11,872 nucleotides of DNA, taken from contig JAEWEH010000091.1 in NCBI GenBank assembly GCA_023389535.1, positions 1 through 11,872 on the forward strand, read 5' to 3'. A program made the position numbers and the translations under genes. Origin of the DNA: Pseudomonadota bacterium (lineage in GTDB: Bacteria; Pseudomonadota; Gammaproteobacteria; Burkholderiales; Burkholderiaceae_B). Under the pieces are notes generated by a model. It saw nothing but the letters and a program-made list of their open reading frames with translations. It did no database searches and was not told the DNA's origin. This document shows, piece by piece, positions 1 to 7,059 of the stretch (positions are counted from its first letter, which is position 1; every line of letters begins with the position of its first letter).

Positions 1-467
1 AATGGATCGCGCTGCCGGGCAGCCTGGACGCTATTGCCCGCCTGTCCCAGGCGGGGTGGCGGGTGGTGGTGGCCAGCAATCAGTCCGGCATCGCCCGGGG
101 CCTGTTCAGCATGGACACGCTCAATGCCATCCATGCGAAGATGCGCCGCGAGCTTGCCCAGGCGGGGGGTACGATCGATGCCATCTTCGTCTGCCCCCAT
201 GGCCCCGCTGACGGCTGCGACTGCCGCAAACCCAAGGCCGGGCTCTTCACGGACATTGGCCGGCGCTACGATTTCGAGCTCAAAGGCGTTCCCGCGGTAG
301 GCGACTCTTTGCGCGACTTACAGGCGGCCAGCGCCGCCGGCTGCTCACCCTGGCTGGTCATGACCGGCAATGGCCCGAAGACCCGTGCCAGCGGCGAATT
401 GCCCGCCGGTACGCAAATACGGCCCGACCTGGCTGCGGTCGTCGACGCCTTGCTCACAGAGGAATAA
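1..467 (+). CDS. gmhB: D-glycero-beta-D-manno-heptose 1,7-bisphosphate 7-phosphatase, 3' part
   Basis: This HAD-superfamily phosphatase removes the C7 phosphate of heptose 1,7-bisphosphate in the cytoplasm during ADP-heptose synthesis for the LPS inner core. The gene is cut by the window edge: the frame opens at position 3 and 154 residues are visible, so roughly the first 25-30 residues, including the catalytic DxD motif, are missing. Visible signatures are SNQSGIARG (HAD motif II region), a Zn-binding cluster CPH-GPADG-CDC at partial residues 64-74 followed by RKPKAGL, and the C-terminal GDSLRDLQAASAAGC acidic motif. The four zinc ligands (C, H, C, C) are characteristic of GmhB and separate it from histidinol-phosphate phosphatase, its nearest relative. 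The stop TAA (465-467) lies 7 nt before the plsC start, which suggests an operon. The loop between the zinc ligand pairs is short compared with E. coli. Confidence 0.93.
   Translation, partial: WIALPGSLDAIARLSQAGWRVVVASNQSGIARGLFSMDTLNAIHAKMRRELAQAGGTIDAIFVCPHGPADGCDCRKPKAGLFTDIGRRYDFELKGVPAVGDSLRDLQAASAAGCSPWLVMTGNGPKTRASGELPAGTQIRPDLAAVVDALLTEE
458..463 (+). promoter_or_regulatory. Ribosome binding site of plsC
   Basis: AGAGGA lies 11 nt before the ATG at 475, inside the last codons of gmhB. It fixes the plsC start in preference to the upstream open frame. Confidence 0.6.
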
Positions 468-474
468 ATCCCAG

Positions 475-1203
475 ATGGCGGTTCTGCGCGCTACCTTTTA
501 CCAACTTTTCCTGATCATCACTGTCATTCCGTACGCCCTGGCTTGCCTGCTGTGGGCGCCGTTACCCCTGACATGGCGCTACAGGCTGACGGTCGGCTGG
601 CCGCGCCTGGCGATCTGGGCAGCCAGGGCCATCCTGGGCATCCGCTGGCAATGGAAAGGCAAGGAAAACCTGCCCGACGGGCCGGCCATCGTGCTGTCCA
701 AGCATCAGTCCGCCTGGGAAACCATGTTCTTTCCCGCTTATATGCCACGCGAGCTGTGCTTCGTGTACAAGAAAGAGCTGCACTGGGTCCCCTTTTTTGG
801 CTGGGGACTGGCCTTGCTGCGCATGATACCTATCGATCGCTCCAAAGGCCGTGACGCCTTCGAACAAGTAGTGCGGGTAGGCAAGAAGCGCATCGATGCC
901 GGCCGCTGGCCTATTCTGTTTCCCGAAGGCACCCGCATCGCGCCCGGCAAGACGGGGCGGTACAAAATGGGCGGGGCGCTGCTCGCCTCGCGCACCAATA
1001 CGCCGATCATCCCGGTCGCCCATAACGCGGGGGAATGCTGGCGCCGCAAGGCTTTCATCAAAAAGCCGGGCCTGATCACCGTGTCCATCGGCCCGCTCAT
1101 TGATCCCACCGGACTGAGTCCCGAAGAGGTCAACCGAAAGGTGCAGGACTGGATCGAATCGGAAATGCGGGTGCTCAACCCCGAACGCTATGGGCAAGGC
1201 TGA
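475..1203 (+). CDS. plsC: 1-acyl-sn-glycerol-3-phosphate acyltransferase (PlsC/LPLAT family)
   Basis: This is a 242-residue acyltransferase of the PlsC family, which transfers an acyl chain to lysophosphatidate, or a related lysolipid, at the inner membrane. A hydrophobic N-terminal segment lies at about residues 9-31. The conserved blocks are in order: catalytic HQSAWE at 77-82, IPIDRSKG at 118-125, FPEGTR at 149-154 and PIIPVAHN at 177-184. The catalytic block has Glu where the classical HX4D motif has Asp; I believe this is a subfamily trait, not damage. The ATG at 475 was chosen because GAGGA (459-463) precedes it by 11 nt and it begins just before the hydrophobic segment; the frame is open further upstream but only inside gmhB. 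It is probably cotranscribed with gmhB, and the next gene starts inside its last codons. The exact lysolipid substrate cannot be told from the sequence. Confidence 0.92.
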   Translation: MAVLRATFYQLFLIITVIPYALACLLWAPLPLTWRYRLTVGWPRLAIWAARAILGIRWQWKGKENLPDGPAIVLSKHQSAWETMFFPAYMPRELCFVYKKELHWVPFFGWGLALLRMIPIDRSKGRDAFEQVVRVGKKRIDAGRWPILFPEGTRIAPGKTGRYKMGGALLASRTNTPIIPVAHNAGECWRRKAFIKKPGLITVSIGPLIDPTGLSPEEVNRKVQDWIESEMRVLNPERYGQG

Positions 1204-2113
1204 ACAGCTGGAACTATTTACTTCGGACGCACATGCCGTGCGCCAGCCCGATGCCTCACCGGCAGCACCCATCGCCGCTGATCTACAGCCGCGCATGAGT
1301 CCACCGGCAGTAACGCCGTCCGCCCAAGCCGGCCCTGTGCCAACGCCTCGCCCGCCCGCGCTGCCTGTGAATGCGCGCTGGCGCGAGGTCGCCGCTCCCC
1401 AGCAAATCATAGGCTTCATCCTGCAGCGGTCCCGCCGCAAGAGCATAGGCTTGACCATCAACGATGATGGGCTGCAGATCACTGCCCCCAATTGGGTGAC
1501 GCTGGGCCAGATCGACGCCGCGGTCATTGCGAAAGCGCCCTGGGTGCTATCCAAGCTGCGCGCCCGGCAAGCACGGCAGCAGCAACTCGCCACGGCGGAC
1601 ACGCTTTGGCAGCACGGCGGCAGCGTGCCCTACATGGGCAAGCGCATTGCATTGGCGCTGGACGGCAGCTTGAAAGCGCCGGTATTCGATGGAACACCGC
1701 AACTTCCCCGCGAAGGCGATACGCTGTTCCTGCCACTTCCAGACGATGCCGATCGTATCCGTGTGCGCGACAGCGTCCACTCCTGGCTGCAGCAGCAGGC
1801 CGCCGCCTGGTTCGGCCAGCGCCTGCAGCACTTCCTGCAGGCCAACCAATTGACGATACGGCGCTGGCGCCTATCGTCGGCCGCGACACGTTGGGGCTCG
1901 TGCAGCAGCGATGGCAGCATCATGTTGAACTGGCGCCTGATACACTTGGACCATGCCGTCATCGACTATGTCATCGTGCACGAAATCGCACATCTGCGCG
2001 AAATGAACCACAGCAAGCATTTCTGGCGCGAAGTGGGCAACATGCTGCCCGGCTTCGAACAGGCGCGCAATGCGCTGCGGCAGCACGATCCGGGCTCGTT
2101 GCCGCTGATCTGA
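1190..2113 (+). CDS. YgjP-like zinc metallohydrolase (M48/DUF45-type)
   Basis: This 307-residue protein belongs to the YgjP/DUF45 metallopeptidase-fold family. The zinc site is HEIAH (264-268) followed by NH at 273-274, giving ligands H264, H268 and H274 with E265 as general base. The family block RWGSCSSDGSIMLNWRLI lies just upstream. The E. coli member YgjP has been described as a UTP pyrophosphatase, so neither a peptidase nor a nucleotidase activity should be assumed. Residues 1-58 form a Pro/Ala-rich, probably disordered tail that begins with QLELF at 6-10, resembling a beta-clamp-binding peptide (see findings). The ATG at 1190 overlaps the end of plsC by 14 nt in another frame and has no clear Shine-Dalgarno, so translation is probably coupled to plsC. 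The ORF ends in TGA at 2111-2113. Confidence 0.85.
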   Translation: MGKAEQLELFTSDAHAVRQPDASPAAPIAADLQPRMSPPAVTPSAQAGPVPTPRPPALPVNARWREVAAPQQIIGFILQRSRRKSIGLTINDDGLQITAPNWVTLGQIDAAVIAKAPWVLSKLRARQARQQQLATADTLWQHGGSVPYMGKRIALALDGSLKAPVFDGTPQLPREGDTLFLPLPDDADRIRVRDSVHSWLQQQAAAWFGQRLQHFLQANQLTIRRWRLSSAATRWGSCSSDGSIMLNWRLIHLDHAVIDYVIVHEIAHLREMNHSKHFWREVGNMLPGFEQARNALRQHDPGSLPLI

Positions 2114-2123
2114 ACAGCGACAC

Positions 2124-2155
2124 GATCGGCCTGGCCTGGGCGGGCCGGGCCGGTC
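2124..2155 (+). terminator. Strong GC-rich hairpin after the ygjP-like gene
   Basis: A 13-bp stem pairs 2124-2136 (GATCGGCCTGGCC) with 2143-2155 (GGCCGGGCCGGTC), closing a 6-nt loop. Every position pairs, with two G-U wobbles. It begins 10 nt after the stop codon of the preceding gene. No U-tract follows (the next bases are ATGCACC), so it is not a textbook intrinsic terminator. It could still act as a pause or attenuation site, or protect the 3' end of the upstream message. Confidence 0.45.
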
Positions 2156-2179
2156 ATGCACCGGGCACGTGCGGGCCCC

Positions 2180-2208
2180 TTGACACAGGCTGCCGGCTTC
2201 ATCAACCT
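2180..2208 (+). promoter_or_regulatory. Weak candidate promoter for gloA
   Basis: A perfect -35 hexamer, TTGACA, lies at 2180-2185 in the 115-nt gap before gloA. The matching -10 at a 17-nt spacing (CAACCT, 2203-2208) is poor. The site would give gloA its own short leader if the upstream hairpin ends transcription. The call rests on the -35 alone. Confidence 0.25.
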
Positions 2209-2216
2209 TCACCTTC

Positions 2217-2223
2217 AAGGAGA
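2217..2223 (+). promoter_or_regulatory. Ribosome binding site of gloA
   Basis: AAGGAGA is a near-perfect Shine-Dalgarno ending 5 nt before the TTG at 2229. It supports TTG initiation over the in-frame ATG at 2247, for which the spacing would be far too long. Confidence 0.85.
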
Positions 2224-2228
2224 TTCCC

Positions 2229-2624
2229 TTGCGATTACTACATACTATGCTGCGCGTCGGTAACCTGGACCGCTCGCTGGCTTTCTACACCGATGTACTG
2301 GGCATGCAACTGCTGCGCCGCAATGACTACCCGGAGGGCAAGTTCACGCTGGCTTTCGTGGGCTATCAGGATGAAAGCGAAGGCGCCGTGATTGAATTGA
2401 CCTACAACTGGGATACCGACAGCTATGACCTGGGCAATGGCTATGGCCATATTGCCCTGGAAGTCGAAGACGCCTACGACGCCTGTGCGCGCATCAAGGA
2501 AAAGGGCGGCAAGGTCACCCGCGAAGCCGGCCCCATGAAGCATGGCCAGACCGTCATCGCCTTTGTCGAAGACCCGGACGGTTACAAGATAGAACTGATA
2601 CAGCGCAAAGGCCGCAAGGACTAA
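2229..2624 (+). CDS. gloA: Lactoylglutathione lyase (glyoxalase I)
   Basis: Glyoxalase I isomerises the hemithioacetal of methylglyoxal and glutathione to S-lactoylglutathione in the cytoplasm. The 131-residue protein is the short bacterial (Ni-dependent type) form. All four metal ligands fall at exactly the E. coli positions: H5, E56, H74 and E122. The N-terminus [17 protein letters not shown] is the canonical family start. This requires initiation at TTG 2229, because starting at the ATG at 2247 would remove the ligand H5. The AAGGAGA ribosome binding site is 5 nt upstream. The stop TAA (2622-2624) is 4 nt from the stop of the convergent fadE-type gene, and no intrinsic terminator is visible between them. 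Confidence 0.97.
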   Translation: MRLLHTMLRVGNLDRSLAFYTDVLGMQLLRRNDYPEGKFTLAFVGYQDESEGAVIELTYNWDTDSYDLGNGYGHIALEVEDAYDACARIKEKGGKVTREAGPMKHGQTVIAFVEDPDGYKIELIQRKGRKD

Positions 2625-2628
2625 GCCG

Positions 2629-4857
2629 CTAAGCCGCGCCGCCGGGCCGCGTGAATGCGCCCGGCGCAAAATCATCCACTTCGATGACCTGCGCCACCGA
2701 CCGTTCCGCATCTTCCAGCAGCGCAGCCTGCGTATCGGTAATGGCGCCCCTGGCATGGGCTACGCGCCAGTCAGCCAGGCCCGCGTGCCGGATCCGGTCC
2801 AGCAGGGGCTGCGCCTCGATCATCAGCCCATAAGCCCGCTCCAGGTTTTCTACACTGGGACTGTCATGCCCTTCCCATACCGCCCCAACCAGGCGGTCGC
2901 GCGTATCGGACGGTTCCAGCAGCATGTTCGCGCATTGCGCGACCAGCTTGTCACTGGGCGCTTGCGCACGCAGGCCGGGCGGCAGCACCATCGCGCGCAA
3001 CGCCAGCGCTGCGACTGGCGAAGGGAAATTCTGCAGCACCTCATCCATCTGCCTGTCCATCGCCGCGCAAGCGCGTCGTATGCATAGCTCGACCAAAGGC
3101 AGGTCCGAATCGTGGCGGCCTTCGTCGTGCCAGCGCTTGAGCACGGCGGAGCCCAGATACAGCTCGGCCAGAATGTCACCCAAACGCGCGGAGAGCATTT
3201 CCCGGCGCTTCAAAGACCCGCCCAGCGCCAGCAAGGCAGCCTCCGATACCAGCGCGAAGGCGGCCGAATAACGCCCCAGCAAGCGATAGTAAGGCCGTGC
3301 GGCCCCGGCGCCACGTGGCACGGCGGCAAACAAGCCGCGCGTCCAGGCCAGGCCGGTGGCGCGCAAGGCATTGCGTGTGCTGTGGCCCAGGTGTTTCCAG
3401 ATGATCGCATCGAAGGCATCTTCCCCGGCGGCCTGATCGCTGTTTCCCAGGGCGAGCACTTCCCGCATCAGGTAAGGATGGGCGCGTATGGCGCCCTGGC
3501 CGAAAACGATGAGGCCACGGGTCAGGATATTGGCGCCTTCAACCGTGATGGCGACAGGCAGAGCCCGGTAGAGATTGCCCAGATAGTTGCTGGGCCCATC
3601 GATGACAGCCTTGCCGGCATGAATATCCATGGCATCGTTGACCGATTGCCGCATCCGCTCGGTGGCGTGCAGTTTCATGATGGCGGACACGACCGCTGGC
3701 TTATAGCCTTGTTCCAGCCCGGCGCAGGTATAGCGGCGTGCGGCTTCGATCACATAAGCATTCGCGGCGAGGCGGCCCAGCTTTTCCTGTACCCCCTCGA
3801 ACTTGCCGATGGGTATGCCGAACTGCGTGCGCACCCGTGCGTACGCGCCCGCGGTATGCGCGGTAAAGGTGCACGCCGCCGCCGACAGCGAAGGCAGCGA
3901 AATGCCGCGTCCAGCCGCGAGCGCGCTCATCAGCATCTGCCAGCCATTGCCAGCCTGCTTGATGCCGCCAATCAGGGCATCCAGAGGCACGAATACGTCT
4001 TTTCCTTCCGTCGGCCCGTTCTGAAAGGCTTGCATGGCGGGAAGATGGCGGCGGCCGGTCGTAACGCCTGGCAAGCTTGTCGGTACCAGCGCCACCGATA
4101 TGCCGAGTTCGGGCTTGGCGCCGATCAGCCGATCGGGGTCGTATAGCTTGAAAGCCAGGCCCAGTACCGTCGCGACCGGACTAAGCGTGATGTAGCGCTT
4201 GCGCCAGTTCAGCCGTATTCCCAGGGTTTCCACGCCATCGACGATTTGCTTGCAAATGACGCCGCTGTCCGTCATGGATGCCGCGTCGGAACCGGCTTCC
4301 GGGCTGGTCAGCCCGAAGCAGGGAATTTCTTCGCCCCGCGCCAGCCTGGGCAGCCAATGATCACGTTGTTCCGGCGTGCCAAACTGCAGCAGCAGTTCGC
4401 CCGGTCCCAAGGAATTGGGCACCATGACAGTCACTGCGGCGGCCACTGAACGCACCGAAATTTGACGCACTACCTCGGAATGGGCATACGGCGAGAAGCC
4501 CAATCCGCCGTAGTCTTTCGGAATGATCATGCCGAAAAAGCCCTGGCGCTTCAGGAATTCCCAGACCTCGGCCGGCAGGTCGGCGTCCCGCCAGGAGATT
4601 TCCCAATCGTTCAACATGCGGCAAACTTGAGCCACCGGCCCGTCGAGGAACGCTTGCTCGTCGGGCAACAACGCAATCGGTCGGGTATCCAGCAGCAGAT
4701 TCCAGTCCGGCCGCCCGGAGAACAGTTCCGCATCCCACCAGACATCCCCGGCTTCGATGGCCTGCCGCTCGGTCGGCGACAGTTGCGGCATGGACTCGCG
4801 GGCCATGCGGTACAAAGGCTCGGTCAACCAGCGGCGACGCCAGGCTCTCCAGTTCAT
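2629..4857 (-). CDS. fadE: FadE-type acyl-CoA dehydrogenase
   Basis: This enzyme makes the first oxidation of fatty-acid beta-oxidation, acyl-CoA to trans-2-enoyl-CoA, using FAD. The 742-residue product matches E. coli FadE across nearly its whole length. Visible blocks include WWDAELFSGRPDW near the N-terminus, DYGGLGFSPYAHSEV, NSLGPGELLLQFGT, CFGLTSPEAGSDA (flavin-binding region), GPTEGKDVFVP and VEGANILTR. E440 of the last block is in the place of the catalytic Glu of other acyl-CoA dehydrogenases. The C-terminal third corresponds to the FadE-specific DUF1974-type extension. The ATG at 4857 was chosen because AAAGGAAG precedes it by 4 nt and MNWRAWRRRW begins the family homology; the frame is open to a GTG at 4917, where spacing to its purine tract is nil. 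It lacks the hydrophobic N-terminal region of E. coli FadE. The gene stands alone, convergent with gloA. Confidence 0.93.
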   Translation of the reverse strand: MNWRAWRRRWLTEPLYRMARESMPQLSPTERQAIEAGDVWWDAELFSGRPDWNLLLDTRPIALLPDEQAFLDGPVAQVCRMLNDWEISWRDADLPAEVWEFLKRQGFFGMIIPKDYGGLGFSPYAHSEVVRQISVRSVAAAVTVMVPNSLGPGELLLQFGTPEQRDHWLPRLARGEEIPCFGLTSPEAGSDAASMTDSGVICKQIVDGVETLGIRLNWRKRYITLSPVATVLGLAFKLYDPDRLIGAKPELGISVALVPTSLPGVTTGRRHLPAMQAFQNGPTEGKDVFVPLDALIGGIKQAGNGWQMLMSALAAGRGISLPSLSAAACTFTAHTAGAYARVRTQFGIPIGKFEGVQEKLGRLAANAYVIEAARRYTCAGLEQGYKPAVVSAIMKLHATERMRQSVNDAMDIHAGKAVIDGPSNYLGNLYRALPVAITVEGANILTRGLIVFGQGAIRAHPYLMREVLALGNSDQAAGEDAFDAIIWKHLGHSTRNALRATGLAWTRGLFAAVPRGAGAARPYYRLLGRYSAAFALVSEAALLALGGSLKRREMLSARLGDILAELYLGSAVLKRWHDEGRHDSDLPLVELCIRRACAAMDRQMDEVLQNFPSPVAALALRAMVLPPGLRAQAPSDKLVAQCANMLLEPSDTRDRLVGAVWEGHDSPSVENLERAYGLMIEAQPLLDRIRHAGLADWRVAHARGAITDTQAALLEDAERSVAQVIEVDDFAPGAFTRPGGAA

Positions 4858-4861
4858 GTTG

Positions 4862-4869
4862 CTTCCTTT
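4862..4869 (-). promoter_or_regulatory. Ribosome binding site of fadE
   Basis: AAAGGAAG on the minus strand ends 4 nt before the ATG at 4857 and decides that start over the GTG at 4917. Confidence 0.75.
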
Positions 4870-4890
4870 GCGCAAGGGCTTGATTTCTCT

Positions 4891-4916
4891 TGATCGCGCC
4901 CAATAGCGTGCGATCA
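4891..4916 (-). promoter_or_regulatory. Perfect 7-bp inverted repeat, candidate operator
   Basis: TGATCGC (4891-4897) and GCGATCA (4910-4916) are perfect inverted copies separated by 12 bp. They lie between the fadE start and a candidate minus-strand -10 hexamer (GATAAT, 4926-4931), where a dimeric repressor such as a TetR-type fatty-acid regulator would act. The regulator is unknown and the role is inferred from symmetry and position only. Confidence 0.35.
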
Positions 4917-4925
4917 CTCCTTTGC

Positions 4926-4931
4926 ATTATC
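4926..4931 (-). promoter_or_regulatory. Candidate -10 element of the fadE promoter
   Basis: GATAAT on the minus strand matches five of six consensus positions and would give a leader of roughly 60 nt before the fadE ATG. No good -35 lies at 16-18 nt spacing. An 8-bp direct repeat (AGCCGCGA at 4939-4946 and 4951-4958 on the plus strand, 12-bp period) covers the -35 area, which might mean an activator-dependent promoter. Confidence 0.35.
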
Positions 4932-5039
4932 ACCGAAAAGCCGCGATCTGAGCCGCGAACACCACCGGGGCTGTGTAGCGGGCGGCGTAGTCTGCGACAA
5001 TCATGCTCTGTCCAACAACGACCCTGTGCGGCACCCCCT

Positions 5040-6269
5040 ATGCTGAACAAGCTCTGGCTAGCCTTTTTCGTCGTGGCCTCGGTAGCGGGCCTGTATCAAT
5101 GGATCATCCTGCACGATCCCGAGGTGTTTGCACGCATCGTCGCCAGCCTGTTCAGCATGGCCGAGCTTTCCGTGGAGCTGATGGTGTTGCTGTTCGGCAC
5201 ACTGACGCTGTGGCTGGGCTTCTTGCGCATCGCCGAAGCCGCCGGCCTGATTGAATTTTTAAGTCGCCTGCTGGCCCCCTTGTTTCGCAGGCTCATGCCC
5301 GAGGTGCCCGCCGGGCACCCGGCTCTAGGCCTGATCACGCTGAACTTCGCCGCGAATGGGCTGGGCCTGGACAACGCCGCCACGCCCATAGGCCTGCGTG
5401 CAATGCGCGAATTGCAATCGCTGAATCCCGAACCGAAATCGGCCAGCAATGCGCAAATCCTGTTCCTGGTGCTGAATGCGTCTTCCCTGACGCTCCTGCC
5501 CGTCACCATATTCATGTATCGGGCGCAGCAAGGCGCAGCGGACCCTACCCTGGTCTTTCTGCCCATACTGCTGGCCACTACCGCCTCTTCCCTGGCCGGC
5601 TTGCTGTCTGTGGCCGTCATGCAGCGCCTCAGGCTGCACGATCCCGTAGTGCTCGCCTGGCTGGGGGGCATGATCCTGGCGCTGGGCGGTTTCATGGCGC
5701 TGCTGGCCACACTCAGCACCGCCGCCATCGCCGCCTTCTCTTCGCTGCTCGGCAACTTGACGCTCTTCGGCATCATCATGGTGTTCCTGCTGGCAGGCGC
5801 ACGCAAGGGTGTGCCCGTTTATGAATCGTTTGTCGAAGGCGCCAAGGAGGGCTTCGACATTTCCAAGAGTCTGCTGCCCTACCTGGTCGCCATGCTATGC
5901 GCCATCGGCGTATTGCGCGCCTCGGGCGCATTGGATGTGGTGCTGGATGCCATTCGCTGGATGGTGCATGCAGGCGGCCTGGACAGCCGCTTCGTTGACG
6001 CCCTGCCCACCGCGCTGGTCAAGCCGTTCTCCGGCAGCGCGGCCCGCGCCATGCTGATTGAAACCATGCAGCACTTCGGCGTGGACAGCTTCCCCGCGCT
6101 GCTCGCCGCAACGGTACAGGGCAGTACGGAAACCACCTTCTATGTGCTGGCCGTCTATTTCGGCGCGGTAGGGATACAGCGGGCGCGCCATGCCGTTGGC
6201 TGCGCCCTGATTGCGGACTTGGCCGGCGTGCTGGCCTCCATCGGCGTGTGTTATTGGTTCTTTGGCTGA
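5040..6269 (+). CDS. Fused SpmA-SpmB-like membrane protein (spore maturation / nucleoside-recognition Gate domains)
   Basis: This 409-residue integral membrane protein consists of two Gate-type halves. Residues 1 to about 200 match SpmA, with hydrophobic segments and the loop [11 protein letters not shown] at 108-118. Residues about 235-409 match SpmB, with [26 protein letters not shown] at 328-338 and [20 protein letters not shown] at 359-378. In Bacillus and Clostridium, spmA and spmB are separate adjacent genes needed for spore core dehydration; here they are one polypeptide in a non-sporing lineage, so the name says nothing about its role, which is unknown. A transport-like function at the inner membrane is a reasonable guess. 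The ATG at 5040 begins the homology; the upstream open frame encodes nothing membrane-like. No clear Shine-Dalgarno precedes it. The 3' end overlaps the end of the opposing rsmA by 19 nt. Confidence 0.88.
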   Translation: MLNKLWLAFFVVASVAGLYQWIILHDPEVFARIVASLFSMAELSVELMVLLFGTLTLWLGFLRIAEAAGLIEFLSRLLAPLFRRLMPEVPAGHPALGLITLNFAANGLGLDNAATPIGLRAMRELQSLNPEPKSASNAQILFLVLNASSLTLLPVTIFMYRAQQGAADPTLVFLPILLATTASSLAGLLSVAVMQRLRLHDPVVLAWLGGMILALGGFMALLATLSTAAIAAFSSLLGNLTLFGIIMVFLLAGARKGVPVYESFVEGAKEGFDISKSLLPYLVAMLCAIGVLRASGALDVVLDAIRWMVHAGGLDSRFVDALPTALVKPFSGSAARAMLIETMQHFGVDSFPALLAATVQGSTETTFYVLAVYFGAVGIQRARHAVGCALIADLAGVLASIGVCYWFFG

Positions 6270-7054
6270 GCCCCTGAAAGCGCTCCGGCACCCAGCAAGC
6301 TGTCCGTCAATGCAATGAACTGCGGCACCGTTAATTCTTCCGCACGCGCCGTCGATGGTATGCTCAGGGCTTCCCAGTCTATCAGCCTGGCCCAATCAGC
6401 CAGGCCGCGACGCAGCATCTTGCGGCGCTGGGCAAACGCGCGCGCCACCACGAGTTCGAAGGCTTTGTCGCTTTTGGGCCGTGGCCGGCTGTCAGGCAGC
6501 GGGACCATGCGCACCACGGCCGATACGACGCGCGGCGGCGGATCAAATGCTTCGGGCTGCACATCGAACAGCTTTTCCATCCGATAGCGCGATTGCAGCA
6601 TGACGGACAAGCGTCCGTAATCGCTTGAAGATGGCGTAGCCACCATACGATCTATGACTTCACGCTGCAGCATGAAATGCTGGTCCGTGACTTGGCCGGC
6701 GCAGGCCATCAGGTGAAATAGCAGCGGGCTGGAAATGTTGTATGGCAGGTTCCCCACGATGCGCAGCCCCGTGCCGAGCTCGGCGAAATCCACCTTCAGT
6801 GCGTCGCCTTCGACGACCGAAAGCCGCTCTGCGGGATAATCGCGCCGCAAGCGCGCCGCCAGATCCCTGTCGATCTCGACCACCGTCAGGTGCGCCAAGG
6901 TGCGCAGCAAAGGCGCCGTCAGGGCCGAGAGCCCTGGGCCGATCTCGACCATGGCGTCGTCCGGCTTGGGCGCTATGCCGCGGACAATGGCGTCGATCGT
7001 GCCCTCGTCGACAAGGAAATGCTGACCGAATCGTTTGCGGGCCTGATGCGCCAT
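6251..7054 (-). CDS. rsmA: 16S rRNA (adenine1518-N6/adenine1519-N6)-dimethyltransferase
   Basis: RsmA (KsgA) dimethylates two adjacent adenines near the 3' end of 16S rRNA, using S-adenosylmethionine, late in small-subunit assembly. The 267-residue length is close to E. coli (273). Visible motifs are [10 protein letters not shown] at 7-16 (family N-terminus), EIGPG at 37-41 (SAM-binding motif I), VEID around 59-62, GDALKVD at 83-89 and NLPYN at 102-106 (catalytic motif IV for N6-adenine methylation). The C-terminal helical domain carries [10 protein letters not shown]. It is the last gene of the lptD-surA-rsmA series: the ATG at 7054 is 5 nt after the surA stop and has no strong ribosome binding site, so it is probably translationally coupled. 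Its 3' end overlaps the opposing SpmAB gene by 19 nt. Confidence 0.97.
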   Translation of the reverse strand: MAHQARKRFGQHFLVDEGTIDAIVRGIAPKPDDAMVEIGPGLSALTAPLLRTLAHLTVVEIDRDLAARLRRDYPAERLSVVEGDALKVDFAELGTGLRIVGNLPYNISSPLLFHLMACAGQVTDQHFMLQREVIDRMVATPSSSDYGRLSVMLQSRYRMEKLFDVQPEAFDPPPRVVSAVVRMVPLPDSRPRPKSDKAFELVVARAFAQRRKMLRRGLADWARLIDWEALSIPSTARAEELTVPQFIALTDSLLGAGALSGAQPKNQ

Positions 7055-7059
7055 ATGTG

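Noticed and set aside
370..474. Longer plsC reading frame starting inside gmhB
   Set aside because: The added residues overlap conserved gmhB coding sequence and have no homology to acyltransferases; ATG 475 has a ribosome binding site.
562..1602. A 346-codon open frame antisense to plsC and the ygjP-like gene
   Set aside because: It spans two real genes on the other strand and has no recognisable domain.
2617..2640. Terminator between convergent gloA and fadE
   Set aside because: Only a short direct repeat of CTAAGCCG is present; no stem-loop with a T-run could be drawn.
3112..4146. A 344-codon open frame antisense to fadE
   Set aside because: Low-complexity product with no family match, opposite a clearly conserved coding sequence.
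4890..5039. N-terminal extension of the SpmAB-like protein
   Set aside because: The extra 50 residues are basic and not membrane-like, and lie in the divergent promoter region; family homology starts at the ATG at 5040.
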